A stretch of DNA of 64,000 nt from Flavobacteriaceae bacterium GF1 (GTDB lineage Bacteria > Bacteroidota > Bacteroidia > Flavobacteriales > Flavobacteriaceae): NCBI GenBank assembly GCA_009797885.1, contig WNKP01000002.1:372001-436000 (forward strand). The letters are read 5' to 3'. The notes beneath the pieces are model-generated. The model ran no database searches. It was not told the DNA's origin and saw nothing but the letters and a program-made list of their open reading frames with translations. The position numbers and the translations under genes were made by a program. Shown in pieces: positions 16,678-25,089 of the stretch (positions are counted from its first letter, which is position 1; each line of letters begins with the position of its first letter).

Positions 16678-17388
16678 ATGCTCCTTTCCGCCTTGGCACT
16701 TGGGTTTTTAGGTAGTTTGCACTGTTTGGGAATGTGTGGTCCAATAGCGTTTATGCTCCCCTTGGATCGGAGAAATAAACAACGAAAACTATTTCAGTTG
16801 TTTGTTTATCATTTTGGCAGACTGGTTTCCTATGGGCTATTGGGTTTGGCGTTTGGCTTTGTTGGTAAAGGGCTTCAGTTGTTCGGAGTACAACAAAAGC
16901 TCTCCATTGCCATAGGGGCAATTATGATTTTATTGGTGCTTGTTCCATCACGGTTCCTTAAGGGGTTCCATCCAACAAGACCCATTTACGGCCTTTTGAA
17001 CAGCGTAAAATCAAAATTGGGGGAGGCATTAAAAAAACGCACTCCAGATACATTTTTGACCATTGGTTTCCTTAACGGATTCCTGCCCTGTGGGTTGGTC
17101 TATGTTGCGCTTTTCGGGGCAATCGCTCTGGGCAATCCCATACAGGGGAGTCTCTATATGGTATTGTTTGGAATAGGTACAATTCCGCTGATGACATCGG
17201 CCGTATTTGCCAGTGGCCTCTTTGGTGTAAAAGCGAAGTCTAAAATAAAGAAGTTGGTTCCAGTTTTTGTGGTGGTCATTGGGTTCATGTTCATCGTTAG
17301 GGGTTTGGGTCTTGGAATACCCTACCTATCCCCAAAACCGGTAACACAAGAGATGGTGTCCACAGATTTGGAATGTCACCAACCATAG
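16678..17388 (+). CDS. TauE/SafE- or DsbD-like membrane protein of the cbb3 cluster
   Basis: 236 residues, six predicted membrane helices. The N-terminal motif LGSLHCLGMCGPIAFM (His-Cys-x-x-Met-Cys) and the second NGFLPCGLVYVAL are typical of the DsbD_2-type proteins found beside ccoH; databases often call them sulfite exporters. In the cbb3 context they are thought to serve cytochrome or copper maturation. The paired cysteines in two symmetric helices suggest thiol or metal handling. It starts 1 bp after ccoH. Confidence 0.85.
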   Translation: MLLSALALGFLGSLHCLGMCGPIAFMLPLDRRNKQRKLFQLFVYHFGRLVSYGLLGLAFGFVGKGLQLFGVQQKLSIAIGAIMILLVLVPSRFLKGFHPTRPIYGLLNSVKSKLGEALKKRTPDTFLTIGFLNGFLPCGLVYVALFGAIALGNPIQGSLYMVLFGIGTIPLMTSAVFASGLFGVKAKSKIKKLVPVFVVVIGFMFIVRGLGLGIPYLSPKPVTQEMVSTDLECHQP

Positions 17389-17495
17389 AAGTTCTTTTGG
17401 ATAATAACAATTTACTTAAGTATGGGTGAAAACTTTTTTGGACTTTCCATAGGCGTTTTCAGTTATGCTTAAGGAAACAAAAAAATAAAAACAAA
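17389..17495. promoter_or_regulatory. Upstream region of the CoA-transferase gene
   Basis: A 107-bp gap between the end of the cbb3 cluster and the next unit. No FNR-like inverted repeat and no convincing -7 box were found. Confidence 0.3.
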
Positions 17496-18770
17496 ATGCG
17501 AATCACAACAGTAGAAGAAGTTGTAAAACTGGTAAAATCGGGTGATAGGGTGTTCTTGCAAGGAGCAGCTATGACCCCAAATGAATTGATCGATGCTTTA
17601 TGCGATAGGTATCAAGAGTTGGAAGATGTTGAAATGGTTTCCATCCATACGGAAGGAGGGGCCAAATATACCCAAGAGCCCTACAACCAGACATTTCATT
17701 TGAACTCCTGTTTTGTGGGAGGCAATGTTCGAAAAAGCGTAAATACCCCAAAAGCCGGTTATGTTCCCGTTTTTTTGAGTGAAATACACCGATTGTTTTA
17801 TGATGGATATTTACCAATAGATGTGGCTTTTGTACAAGTTTCCCCGCCGGATAAGCATGGCTATTGTTCCCTTGGTGTTTCCGTGGACGTGGCATTACCT
17901 GCAGTGCGTTCCGGAAAGACCATTGTGGCCCAAATCAACCCCTCTGTTCCCCGAACCCATGGTACCGGTATTGTCCATGTGGATGAAATAACCCTGGCGT
18001 GTGAAGTGGATAGACCTATCCATGAACATCCTCCAACACCAATATTTGATATCGAAAAACAGATTGGAAAAAACGTTGCCAATCTCATAGAGGATGGCGC
18101 CACGCTTCAAATGGGTATTGGAAATATCCCGGACGCGGTATTGTCCAATTTAGGTAACCATAAGGATTTGGGCATCCATACGGAACTGTTTTCAGATGGG
18201 GTATTGCCCCTTTTGGAAAGCGGAGTGATTACCGGTAAGGCGAAAAAAGTGAAAAGGGGTAAGATTGTAAGCTGTTTTGCGGCAGGTTCAAGAAAATTAT
18301 ATGATTTTATTGATGACAATCCAATTTGTGATTTTAGGGATGCAGCCTATACCAATGATACCGCACGAATCCGGAGAAACCCGAAAGTAACTGCTATTAA
18401 CAGTGCCATAGAAATTGACATTACCGGGCAAGTATGTGCAGATACTATTGGTAGCTACCAGTTTTCCGGGGTTGGAGGCCAAATGGATTTTATAAGGGGC
18501 GCTGCACTATCACCAGGAGGTAAACCAATTTTTGCCCTTTCATCCGCTACAAAAAAGGGGATGTCCAAAATTGTACCAATCCTTAAATCAGGCGCCGGAG
18601 TGACCACTACACGGGCCCATGTCCACTATGTGGCCACGGAATATGGGGTGGTCAATTTGTTTGGAAAGAACTTACAGCAACGGGCCAAGGCAATGATTTC
18701 CATTGCCCATCCCGATCATAAGGAAATGCTGGAAAAGGCGGCCTACGAAAGATTTAATGGTTCTTTTTAA
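17496..18770 (+). CDS. Acetyl-CoA hydrolase/CoA-transferase family enzyme
   Basis: 424 residues, class I CoA-transferase of the Cat2/4-hydroxybutyrate CoA-transferase type. GIGNIPDAV (207-215) and the catalytic glutamate E230 in HTELFSDG are intact, as are the C-terminal GGQMDFIRGA and LPILK-like blocks. It moves CoA between acetyl-CoA and a short carboxylate, or hydrolyses acetyl-CoA. The pyruvate kinase gene follows 21 bp later, so it may work at the pyruvate/acetate node. The substrate cannot be fixed from sequence. Confidence 0.9.
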   Translation: MRITTVEEVVKLVKSGDRVFLQGAAMTPNELIDALCDRYQELEDVEMVSIHTEGGAKYTQEPYNQTFHLNSCFVGGNVRKSVNTPKAGYVPVFLSEIHRLFYDGYLPIDVAFVQVSPPDKHGYCSLGVSVDVALPAVRSGKTIVAQINPSVPRTHGTGIVHVDEITLACEVDRPIHEHPPTPIFDIEKQIGKNVANLIEDGATLQMGIGNIPDAVLSNLGNHKDLGIHTELFSDGVLPLLESGVITGKAKKVKRGKIVSCFAAGSRKLYDFIDDNPICDFRDAAYTNDTARIRRNPKVTAINSAIEIDITGQVCADTIGSYQFSGVGGQMDFIRGAALSPGGKPIFALSSATKKGMSKIVPILKSGAGVTTTRAHVHYVATEYGVVNLFGKNLQQRAKAMISIAHPDHKEMLEKAAYERFNGSF

Positions 18771-18791
18771 GGTGTAAGAAATGATTTGAAG

Positions 18792-20333
18792 ATGAAGATT
18801 GAGCAACTAGTGGAAGAATTGGGCTGTGTCCAAAGGGCCATCCTGTACGGGCAATCAAAAATTGATTTGCCAAAAGGAGGTCTTCACGGGGACTATGTCC
18901 AAAGTGCAGCCAATCTTTTCCACTATTTGGTCCTGCGTAGTTTTGACCTACGCCCCTATCAAGATGCATTGTCCGAACTGGGGCTTTCGTCCATACGTAC
19001 CGCGGAAGGGTATGTTCTGCAGAATTTGAACAATGTCATTCACAATCTTCAACGGATATCCGGAAGCCATATTGAAGTAGATTTCAGTGAGGAATCATTT
19101 GGATATCAAGAAAGTAGAAATCTACTCAATAGACACATAGAAAATCTTTTTGGTTCCACTGATGAAAATGCGAAGACCAAGGTCATGGTTACACTTCCCA
19201 CGGCGGCAGCCTTTGATGTAGCCATTGTGCGGCAGATGGCGGAAAATGGAATGGACGTGGCCCGAATCAATTTGGGACATGATAATGAAACCATTTGGAA
19301 GGCCATGGTCCATAATGTTCGGACCGTATCAAAAAGTTTGGGAAAATCCATTAAGATTTACATGGACTTGGCAGGGCCTAAGATTCGGACAGGAGCTATT
19401 TCCCTTTCCGATAAAAAAAGGAAGGGAAAGGGAACCAAGAAGATGATTCTTCGGCAAGGGGAACGTCTTATTTTGACCAAACTACCCGTTTCCGTCCCGA
19501 CTTCCAAATTTAATAAAAAGGGAAAACAGGTCAGGGTGGCCGAACTAAATGTTTCCCTACCGCAAATTATAGATGATGTAAGGCTTGGGGATCCTATTTT
19601 GTTTGATGATGGAATGATCAAAGGGCTGGTTGTCGATAAGGATGAGGATGGCATAACCATAGAGATAGTGAAGTGTTTTAAGCCCAAGTTAGGCTTACAA
19701 AAAGGGATTAACCTTCCTCATACAAAATTGAACCTTCCGGCCCTTACTGAAAATGATATGTCCGTATTGCCATTTGCCTGTGCACATGCAGACATTTTAG
19801 GGTACTCCTTTGTACGGAGCGACAGTGACGTTCAAATCCTCTATGATGAATTGGAAGCCCTCAATGCAAAGGATATTGGGGTAGTGTTCAAAATAGAAAA
19901 TCAAGAGGCGTTTGAAAACTTTCCCAGTATTTTGATCAAAGGAATGGAACGCAGTAAAATTGGAGTAATGATTGCCCGTGGCGATTTAGCCGTGGAAATG
20001 GGTTTTGAACGTATTTCCGAGGTGCAGAAAGAGTTACTTTGGATATGTGAAGCGGCCCATATCCCCGTTATTTGGGCTACCCAGGTTTTGGAAACATTGG
20101 CCAAAAAAGGAATTCCCACAAGGGCAGAAATCAGTGATGCAGCAGAAGGGGCCAGGGCAGAATGTGTTATGCTCAACAAAGGACCGCATATTAACCAGGC
20201 AATTGCTACCTTACGGGCGATTTTGGATAAAATGGATGGGCATATGTCCAAAAAGAAAGAATCATTAAGAGCATTGAATGTTGCAAAAAAGTACATGGAA
20301 TGGCAAGACCAGGAAGTAAATCAGATTTATTAG
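18792..20333 (+). CDS. Atypical pyruvate kinase with N-terminal extension
   Basis: 513 residues from ATG 18792. Residues 1-130 form a helical extension not found in ordinary pyruvate kinase. The barrel follows: VTLPTAAAFDVAIVRQMAEN, INLGHDN, MDLAGPKIRTG, an inserted B domain, FVRSDSD, KIENQEAFENF, ARGDLAVEMG, WATQVLETLAKKG and RAEISDAAEGARAE. The C-terminal effector-binding domain is absent. Barrel-only kinases of this kind occur in various bacteria and their role is unclear. The catalytic region looks usable. It overlaps the next gene by 34 bp. Confidence 0.85.
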   Translation: MKIEQLVEELGCVQRAILYGQSKIDLPKGGLHGDYVQSAANLFHYLVLRSFDLRPYQDALSELGLSSIRTAEGYVLQNLNNVIHNLQRISGSHIEVDFSEESFGYQESRNLLNRHIENLFGSTDENAKTKVMVTLPTAAAFDVAIVRQMAENGMDVARINLGHDNETIWKAMVHNVRTVSKSLGKSIKIYMDLAGPKIRTGAISLSDKKRKGKGTKKMILRQGERLILTKLPVSVPTSKFNKKGKQVRVAELNVSLPQIIDDVRLGDPILFDDGMIKGLVVDKDEDGITIEIVKCFKPKLGLQKGINLPHTKLNLPALTENDMSVLPFACAHADILGYSFVRSDSDVQILYDELEALNAKDIGVVFKIENQEAFENFPSILIKGMERSKIGVMIARGDLAVEMGFERISEVQKELLWICEAAHIPVIWATQVLETLAKKGIPTRAEISDAAEGARAECVMLNKGPHINQAIATLRAILDKMDGHMSKKKESLRALNVAKKYMEWQDQEVNQIY

Positions 20334-20800
20334 TTCAAGCTAAGGAAAACTATGAGAGGTTAATTGATTATGTTGAGGGCCTTTCCGAGGAAGAACTGGA
20401 ACAGGATTTTCCGGAGGGAACCTTGAATATGAATAGTAAAGATGTACTGGCTCGCTTGCACAGTTGGCACTTATTGCTCTTGGATTGGTATACCATTGGC
20501 ATGTCCGGAGAAGAACCGGATATGCCTGCAAGAGGCTACACCTGGAGGATGTTGCCCGAATTGAACGGGCAGATACAACAACGATACTCCAAAGTTGGTC
20601 TGGACGACATCAAAGGGCTCTTACGGGCATCCTATAGTACGGTATACAAAATCATTGAAGCCCATACGGATGAGGATCTTTTTACAAAAAAGAAATATCA
20701 CTGGACGGGGTCTACTTCTTTAGCGGCATATGTGATTTCAGCCACTTGCAGTCATTACGATTGGGGTTATAAATTGATCAAGAGTGGATTAAACGGCTAA
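20300..20800 (+). CDS. ClbS/DfsB (DUF1706)-like four-helix-bundle protein
   Basis: 166 residues. It begins MARPGSKSDLLVQAKENYERL, the usual start for this family, so the 34-bp overlap with the pyruvate kinase gene is probably real. LHSWHLLLLDWY and the late THCSHYDWGYK-like block (SATCSHYDW) provide the conserved aromatic and His residues. ClbS hydrolyses the colibactin cyclopropane and DfsB is its relative in Staphylococcus; most family members have no known substrate. Tight coupling to a central-carbon gene is unusual for a self-protection protein. Confidence 0.85.
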   Translation: MARPGSKSDLLVQAKENYERLIDYVEGLSEEELEQDFPEGTLNMNSKDVLARLHSWHLLLLDWYTIGMSGEEPDMPARGYTWRMLPELNGQIQQRYSKVGLDDIKGLLRASYSTVYKIIEAHTDEDLFTKKKYHWTGSTSLAAYVISATCSHYDWGYKLIKSGLNG

Positions 20801-20963
20801 GAGCCTGTTTAGCAAACTTGTCAATTGTTTTCTTATGTCCCTTTTTGCACGGCACATTGTTAAAATTTTAGTCCATAACTATGGCTATGTACAAAAATTT
20901 TGTCTCGTTCCGCACTAAAAATGGCCTATAACAATTCCAATCACAAATTTGCTAAACAGGCTC
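20801..20963. mobile_element. 163-bp palindromic MITE-like element
   Basis: The ends are 20-bp inverted repeats with one mismatch (GAGCCTGTTTAGCAAACTTG at 20801-20820; its complement at 20944-20963). The whole element is an imperfect palindrome. It is flanked by TAA on both sides (20798-20800 and 20964-20966), which looks like a 3-bp target duplication; the left TAA is the stop codon of the ClbS-like gene. It has no coding capacity, so it is a non-autonomous element or palindromic repeat that may also act as a terminator. Confidence 0.75.
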
Positions 20964-21017
20964 TAAATCTTAGGATGCGGGATGAAAAGGTTTGAAATTG
21001 AATTGTACCTAACATAA

Positions 21018-21048
21018 AAAGAGGAGGCTTTTTCCAAAACCTCCTCTC
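21018..21048 (-). terminator. Terminator of the CBS gene
   Basis: Stem GAGGAGG (21021-21027) / CCTCCTC (21040-21046) with a T run on the minus strand (CCTCCTCTTTTTATG). It lies about 55 bp after the minus-strand CBS gene. Confidence 0.7.
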
Positions 21049-21103
21049 TTTCACCAAATCAAAGTTCAAACCAACCACCATCATCAAAAGTGGCGATGAA
21101 TAT

Positions 21104-21523
21104 CTAATACATTTCCAATAGGTATCGAATTAAATCTGTCGTAGTAACAATCCCAACCAGCTTGCCGTCATCCACTACCGGTAGTGCATGAAACTCCTTT
21201 TGCGCCAAAAACTGAGCGACTTCCTTAACGGTAGCATTAGGGGTGACGCTAACCACATCCTTGACCATTACCTGTTCAATGCTGAACATATTGTATACCA
21301 TAGTGTCCACTTCATACTCGTCGTCGTCAATGGCATCGGCAAAACTGATTCGCATTAAATCGGTGTAGCTCAATATACCCAAGATCGTACCATCCCTTAC
21401 TACGGGAATATGCCGTATACGATGCTTTTTAAATAGCTCTTCAGCGGTTACCAAATCATCTTTGGTACTCAAGGTGACCACATTGGTGGTCATTATCTGG
21501 GATATTGGAACATGTTTTTTCAT
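21104..21523 (-). CDS. Stand-alone CBS-domain-pair protein
   Basis: 139 residues, two CBS domains: ISQIMTTNVVTLSTKDDLVTAEELFKK and VMVKDVVSVTPNATVKEVAQFL, each ending with a beta-hairpin (RHIPVVRDGTILGILSYTDL; HALPVVDDGKLVGIVTTTDL). Such modules bind adenine nucleotides and sense energy state. There is no attached enzyme. An FNR-like site upstream at the common spacing suggests induction at low oxygen; the -7 box there is weak. Confidence 0.92.
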   Translation of the reverse strand: MKKHVPISQIMTTNVVTLSTKDDLVTAEELFKKHRIRHIPVVRDGTILGILSYTDLMRISFADAIDDDEYEVDTMVYNMFSIEQVMVKDVVSVTPNATVKEVAQFLAQKEFHALPVVDDGKLVGIVTTTDLIRYLLEMY

Positions 21524-21548
21524 GACAGTTAGCTTTTTAATTCTTATA

Positions 21549-21592
21549 TGAAGTTACGTGTACTTCCTTTGGATTAACATGATAAAAGTCAG
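21549..21592 (-). promoter_or_regulatory. FNR-like site, CBS gene promoter
   Basis: Inverted repeat ATGATAAAAGTCAG (21579-21592). At the standard 36.5-bp distance the minus strand reads TAACTTCA (21549-21556), a partial match to TAnnTTTG, so this is the weakest of the ten spaced sites. Confidence 0.55.
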
Positions 21593-21622
21593 TCTTTTGG
21601 ATAATATTTGTGGTGGGTCACA

Positions 21623-22405
21623 TTAAAAGTCCTTTCGACTGGCCTTGTATTTTAGACGGAGGATAGGGATAAGGGTCCAAAGTACAAGAACAAGCATGGA
21701 GACCCAGAAACCCAGTTGTGTTCCAAAAAACCTTTTGAAAACGGCACCTGTGTACCCCAATAATGCGGAAATGTCCAATTTCAATAAAATCAAGGTCCTG
21801 GAAAGGTCTATGGGATTTAGTGTGGTGGCCACCATGGAAAAGGTGTCCAAAGGATATTCTTCAAAAACAATGAGTGATAACAAAAAGATACCGTCATAAA
21901 TAACGGCCATAAAAAGCCAGAGTAAAACTGCATATCCAAAACCCTTGATTTTGTTCTCATTGGAAATGGCGATGTTAAAGGCCAATCCGGTAAATATCAA
22001 GGTAAGAAATATACCAACCCCCAAAAGGAGTGAAAAATCAAAAATGGCATTGCTTCGTAGTAATCCATAGGTCATAAATGGAACGCCAAGACCAACGGCC
22101 AAACTTAGGGATAGGGAACCCGCTACACCAAAGTACTGACCAAGGAAAATGTGCGAACGTTTTATGGGCTGCGCCAATAACAATTCCGTAAATTCTTTGG
22201 AATTATAATAGTACATGGTTCCAAATATGGTTCCAATTAGCGGTACCAGGACAATGATAATGTTCATTAAGGTAATTACTGCCTTGGACAAGTCGCTATT
22301 GAGGAACAACAGGACAAAACCGAGGGCCAAATAGAAGAGAAAGTAAATGTAGCTCCAACGGCTCCGAACCAAATCGTAAAAACTGTATTTCAATACTTTA
22401 CCCAT
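21623..22405 (-). CDS. nosY: NosY ABC-2 type permease
   Basis: 260 residues, six membrane helices, ABC-2 family. FLGQYFGVAGSLSLSLAVGLG and RSHIFLGQ fit NosY. With NosF (ATPase, overlapping by 8 bp) and NosD it forms the NosDFY complex that supplies material for the CuZ centre of nitrous oxide reductase. It is the last gene of the nos operon. Confidence 0.92.
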   Translation of the reverse strand: MGKVLKYSFYDLVRSRWSYIYFLFYLALGFVLLFLNSDLSKAVITLMNIIIVLVPLIGTIFGTMYYYNSKEFTELLLAQPIKRSHIFLGQYFGVAGSLSLSLAVGLGVPFMTYGLLRSNAIFDFSLLLGVGIFLTLIFTGLAFNIAISNENKIKGFGYAVLLWLFMAVIYDGIFLLSLIVFEEYPLDTFSMVATTLNPIDLSRTLILLKLDISALLGYTGAVFKRFFGTQLGFWVSMLVLVLWTLIPILRLKYKASRKDF

Positions 22406-23108
22406 CTTGTTCCGTTTTGGTCAATACCGCAATGGCATGCTCTACATTTTGCTGGTTGGTCACATTTTTTAAGTCGGCAATGGTTCCCTTAAAATAAATT
22501 TTACCTTCCAAAAGATAGACTATCTCGTCCGCTACTTCTTCTACAAACTGCATGACATGGGAAGTAATAAGCAGTGTTTTTCCCTTGGCCCTTTCCTTGG
22601 AAATAAGCTCCTTTAGTTTAATGAGGGCATTGGGGTCCAATCCGGTATTGGGTTCATCCAAAATGAGTAATTGGCTATTGAACATAAAGGCAAGGACCAG
22701 ATTTACCTTCTGTTTGGTGCCACCGGATAAGTTGGATAGCTTTTTGTCCAAATGGGGTTGCAAGGAAAACGTTGTGATCAACAGTTCCTCATTCCCTTCA
22801 TCGTTCCTAAGGTCCTTGATCATTTTTATGAGTTCCCTCACCTTTAAGTTTCCTGGGAAATTTGCAATTTGCGGGAGGTAGTCTATTTGTTTTCGGTATT
22901 TCCATCCTTTTGCTATGGGTTTGCCAAGAACTTCTATTTTGCCCTTATCTGGAAGTACCATGCCCAAAATACTTTTGATCAAAGTGGTTTTTCCCGAGCC
23001 ATTGGGTCCTAAAATAGCATATATCCTTCCAGGCTCAATGGTAAGGTCAAGCCCTTTTAACACCTCATTTTTACCAAACTTTTTGTGCAAATCGGTAATC
23101 TGTATCAT
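22398..23108 (-). CDS. nosF: NosF ABC transporter ATPase
   Basis: 236 residues. Walker A GPNGSGKTT (about 34-42), signature LSGGTKQK, Walker B LLILDEPNTGLDP and switch His (TSHVMQ) are all present. It energises NosY; overlaps nosD by 4 bp and nosY by 8 bp, so translation is coupled. Confidence 0.95.
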   Translation of the reverse strand: MIQITDLHKKFGKNEVLKGLDLTIEPGRIYAILGPNGSGKTTLIKSILGMVLPDKGKIEVLGKPIAKGWKYRKQIDYLPQIANFPGNLKVRELIKMIKDLRNDEGNEELLITTFSLQPHLDKKLSNLSGGTKQKVNLVLAFMFNSQLLILDEPNTGLDPNALIKLKELISKERAKGKTLLITSHVMQFVEEVADEIVYLLEGKIYFKGTIADLKNVTNQQNVEHAIAVLTKTEQDG

Positions 23109-24343
23109 TGGCGTTTTTTCATCAAAGGTTGGGCGTCCTCTAAATTATCCGGAGTGAATACCGGGGATACTTTTTCCGAAAAATCAATAATGTCCATAAA
23201 TAGACTCCTCAGCAGGACAATGGTCTCTGGGGTTTTATTGGCAATATAAGAAAACAGTTTTACCGGACGATAGGGAACATCCCCTGTGCCATCCCTGTCC
23301 AAATCGTATCCTGTATAATCGCTCCAATAGTTGGATCGAAATTCATTGTCGTTCAATTTGCTGTTATAGGAAACGTCAAAAGAATTGTTCATAAAGTTAT
23401 TGCCCACAAATATATTGGTATAGCATGCCCCAATAACACGAATGGCCCAACCGTTTTTTATAAAATCATTGTCCTTGTAGGTAATTCTGTTGGATCCCTC
23501 AATACTTATGGCTACGGTGTTTTCCTCAAATGTATTGTTTTGAATGTCCGCATCATTGATTTCCTTTAACAGCATTCCATAAGCGGCAGGGCCCCAATTT
23601 TTTCTAAAAGTGTTGTTTTGCATACTTATGTTCCTTGAAAACATCACGGCTACGCCCGCCCCGTTTTCCTCGAAGGTGTTCTGGGAGTACACATCATTGT
23701 CCGAAAACATGAAATGTAGTCCGTATCGAAGGTTTTTGGTACTGGTGTTCTTTGTAATGGTAATATTATCCGAAAACTCCAGATAGATGCCATCACGGGT
23801 ACCCTGTACATGGTTATGGCTCACATCCACGTAATGCGAATACCATAATTGAATGCCATTGCCCGAGTTGTATTCATCTTTGGCATCTCCAATAATCTTA
23901 TTGTGGTACACCTTGCCATTTGAGGATTTTTCCAAATAGATTCCGAAGAATAACTTTTCCAATACCACATTCTGAATGGTGAAATGTTCACTTTTGGTTA
24001 CCCGTATGGCAGCAAAATCGGTCGTGTAGCTCACCCCAACATTAATGATAAATAGGCCGTCCACGGTTACATTGTCCGAAATAATCTTTATGATCTCCCC
24101 CTTTTTTTGGCCATCCACTATGGGATAGCCCTCCCCTTTTAAGGTCAAAGGTTTGTCAATAAGGATATCAAACTCGTAATAGGTTCCTTTTTTAACTAGA
24201 ACGGTATCATAATCCTTGGCCAGGGCTATGGCCCCTTTAATGGATTTTACCGGGCAGGATTCACATACTTCTACGGTCTTGGCCGCAACGCCCCAAGTAA
24301 ATAATAGGAAAAACCCAAACGCCAAGTAAAGGGATTTTCTCAT
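23105..24343 (-). CDS. nosD: NosD periplasmic CuZ assembly protein
   Basis: 412 residues from ATG 24343 (MRKSLYLAFGFFLLF), which overlaps the cupin stop as TAATG; a longer reading would run into that gene. A signal peptide is followed by a right-handed beta-helix with many short repeats such as NNTFEENTVAISIEGSNRI. A CESCPVKSI segment lies just after the signal peptide. NosD delivers copper/sulfur components to NosZ through the NosFY transporter. Confidence 0.93.
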   Translation of the reverse strand: MRKSLYLAFGFFLLFTWGVAAKTVEVCESCPVKSIKGAIALAKDYDTVLVKKGTYYEFDILIDKPLTLKGEGYPIVDGQKKGEIIKIISDNVTVDGLFIINVGVSYTTDFAAIRVTKSEHFTIQNVVLEKLFFGIYLEKSSNGKVYHNKIIGDAKDEYNSGNGIQLWYSHYVDVSHNHVQGTRDGIYLEFSDNITITKNTSTKNLRYGLHFMFSDNDVYSQNTFEENGAGVAVMFSRNISMQNNTFRKNWGPAAYGMLLKEINDADIQNNTFEENTVAISIEGSNRITYKDNDFIKNGWAIRVIGACYTNIFVGNNFMNNSFDVSYNSKLNDNEFRSNYWSDYTGYDLDRDGTGDVPYRPVKLFSYIANKTPETIVLLRSLFMDIIDFSEKVSPVFTPDNLEDAQPLMKKRQ

Positions 24344-24642
24344 TAACGAATAATAAGGAATTTGGAGTCTTCCAAAGCTTCTACCCAATGCGGTATATTC
24401 TTGGGAAAACTAAATTCTTGTTGTTCCATCAGGTTTATGGGATTTCCCTCGATATAAAAGGTGATTTTACCTTCCATAACGATCAAATGGGCATCTTCAT
24501 GGGATTTATGTGTGGGGAAAACGGCATTTTTGGCAATACTGATGCTCAACACTTCAAAACGGCTGCTTTTTACCAGTTGCTTGACCTGTACACCTTCAAA
24601 GGACTGATTGGCAATGGTATTATTTACATTGATGGTATACAT
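24343..24642 (-). CDS. Small cupin-fold protein of the nos operon
   Basis: 99 residues with a single conserved beta-barrel cupin: FPTHKSHEDAHLIVMEGKITFYIEG and later QEFSFPKNIPHWVEAL. His residues in motif 1 (TH..HEDAH) and motif 2 (PHW) could hold a metal. No signal peptide is seen. It lies between nosL and nosD, 18 bp after nosL, so it belongs to the operon; a role as cytoplasmic copper or metal sensor/chaperone is possible but not shown. Confidence 0.8.
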   Translation of the reverse strand: MYTINVNNTIANQSFEGVQVKQLVKSSRFEVLSISIAKNAVFPTHKSHEDAHLIVMEGKITFYIEGNPINLMEQQEFSFPKNIPHWVEALEDSKFLIIR

Positions 24643-24660
24643 GGATGTATTTTTAAAAGG

Positions 24661-25089
24661 TTACTTTCTAAACCTGGCCCTGAGTTCTTCCCAAGTAAAG
24701 ATTTCCCCCTCATGTTCCTGCTGTGCCTTTTGGGCTTCCTCCAAGGTCTTGAAAGCCGTTAAATATTCCCCCATGGGACTCGGAATGCCTTCGCTGATCA
24801 AAAACGTTGCCTTGGTGGCATCCATTAAATCCTCTGGGTCGTGATAGGTATTGGTCAAAAGAAGGCCCATTTTCTGTGCTTCAACCTCGTTAAGGTGATT
24901 TAACATGCACTCTATGGCATCAAAGTTGAACACCTTTCCTTTTTTGGTGACCAGTTGGGAGGCATGTTGCTTATCCACAATGGTCATGCTACAAAAATGG
25001 CAGGACGTTTCCCCGTAAATAATGGGTTTTGGACCAATGGTGCACCCTAGGACAAAGAGCAACAGAAAATAGACGATTCCTTTTTTCAT
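24661..25089 (-). CDS. nosL: NosL copper chaperone lipoprotein
   Basis: 142 residues. Lipoprotein signal peptide with lipobox VLGC (C16), then the NosL copper-binding motif CHFCSM (C30, C33, M35) and the following HASQLVTKKGKVFNFDAIECM. NosL brings Cu(I) to the NosDFY/NosZ maturation pathway. It overlaps the upstream membrane-protein gene by 4 bp. Confidence 0.95.
   Translation of the reverse strand: MKKGIVYFLLLFVLGCTIGPKPIIYGETSCHFCSMTIVDKQHASQLVTKKGKVFNFDAIECMLNHLNEVEAQKMGLLLTNTYHDPEDLMDATKATFLISEGIPSPMGEYLTAFKTLEEAQKAQQEHEGEIFTWEELRARFRK

Noticed and set aside
20801-20963. CRISPR or phage attachment site
   Set aside because: There is only one inverted repeat pair, no spaced direct repeats, no integrase and no tRNA nearby. 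A MITE-like element fits better.
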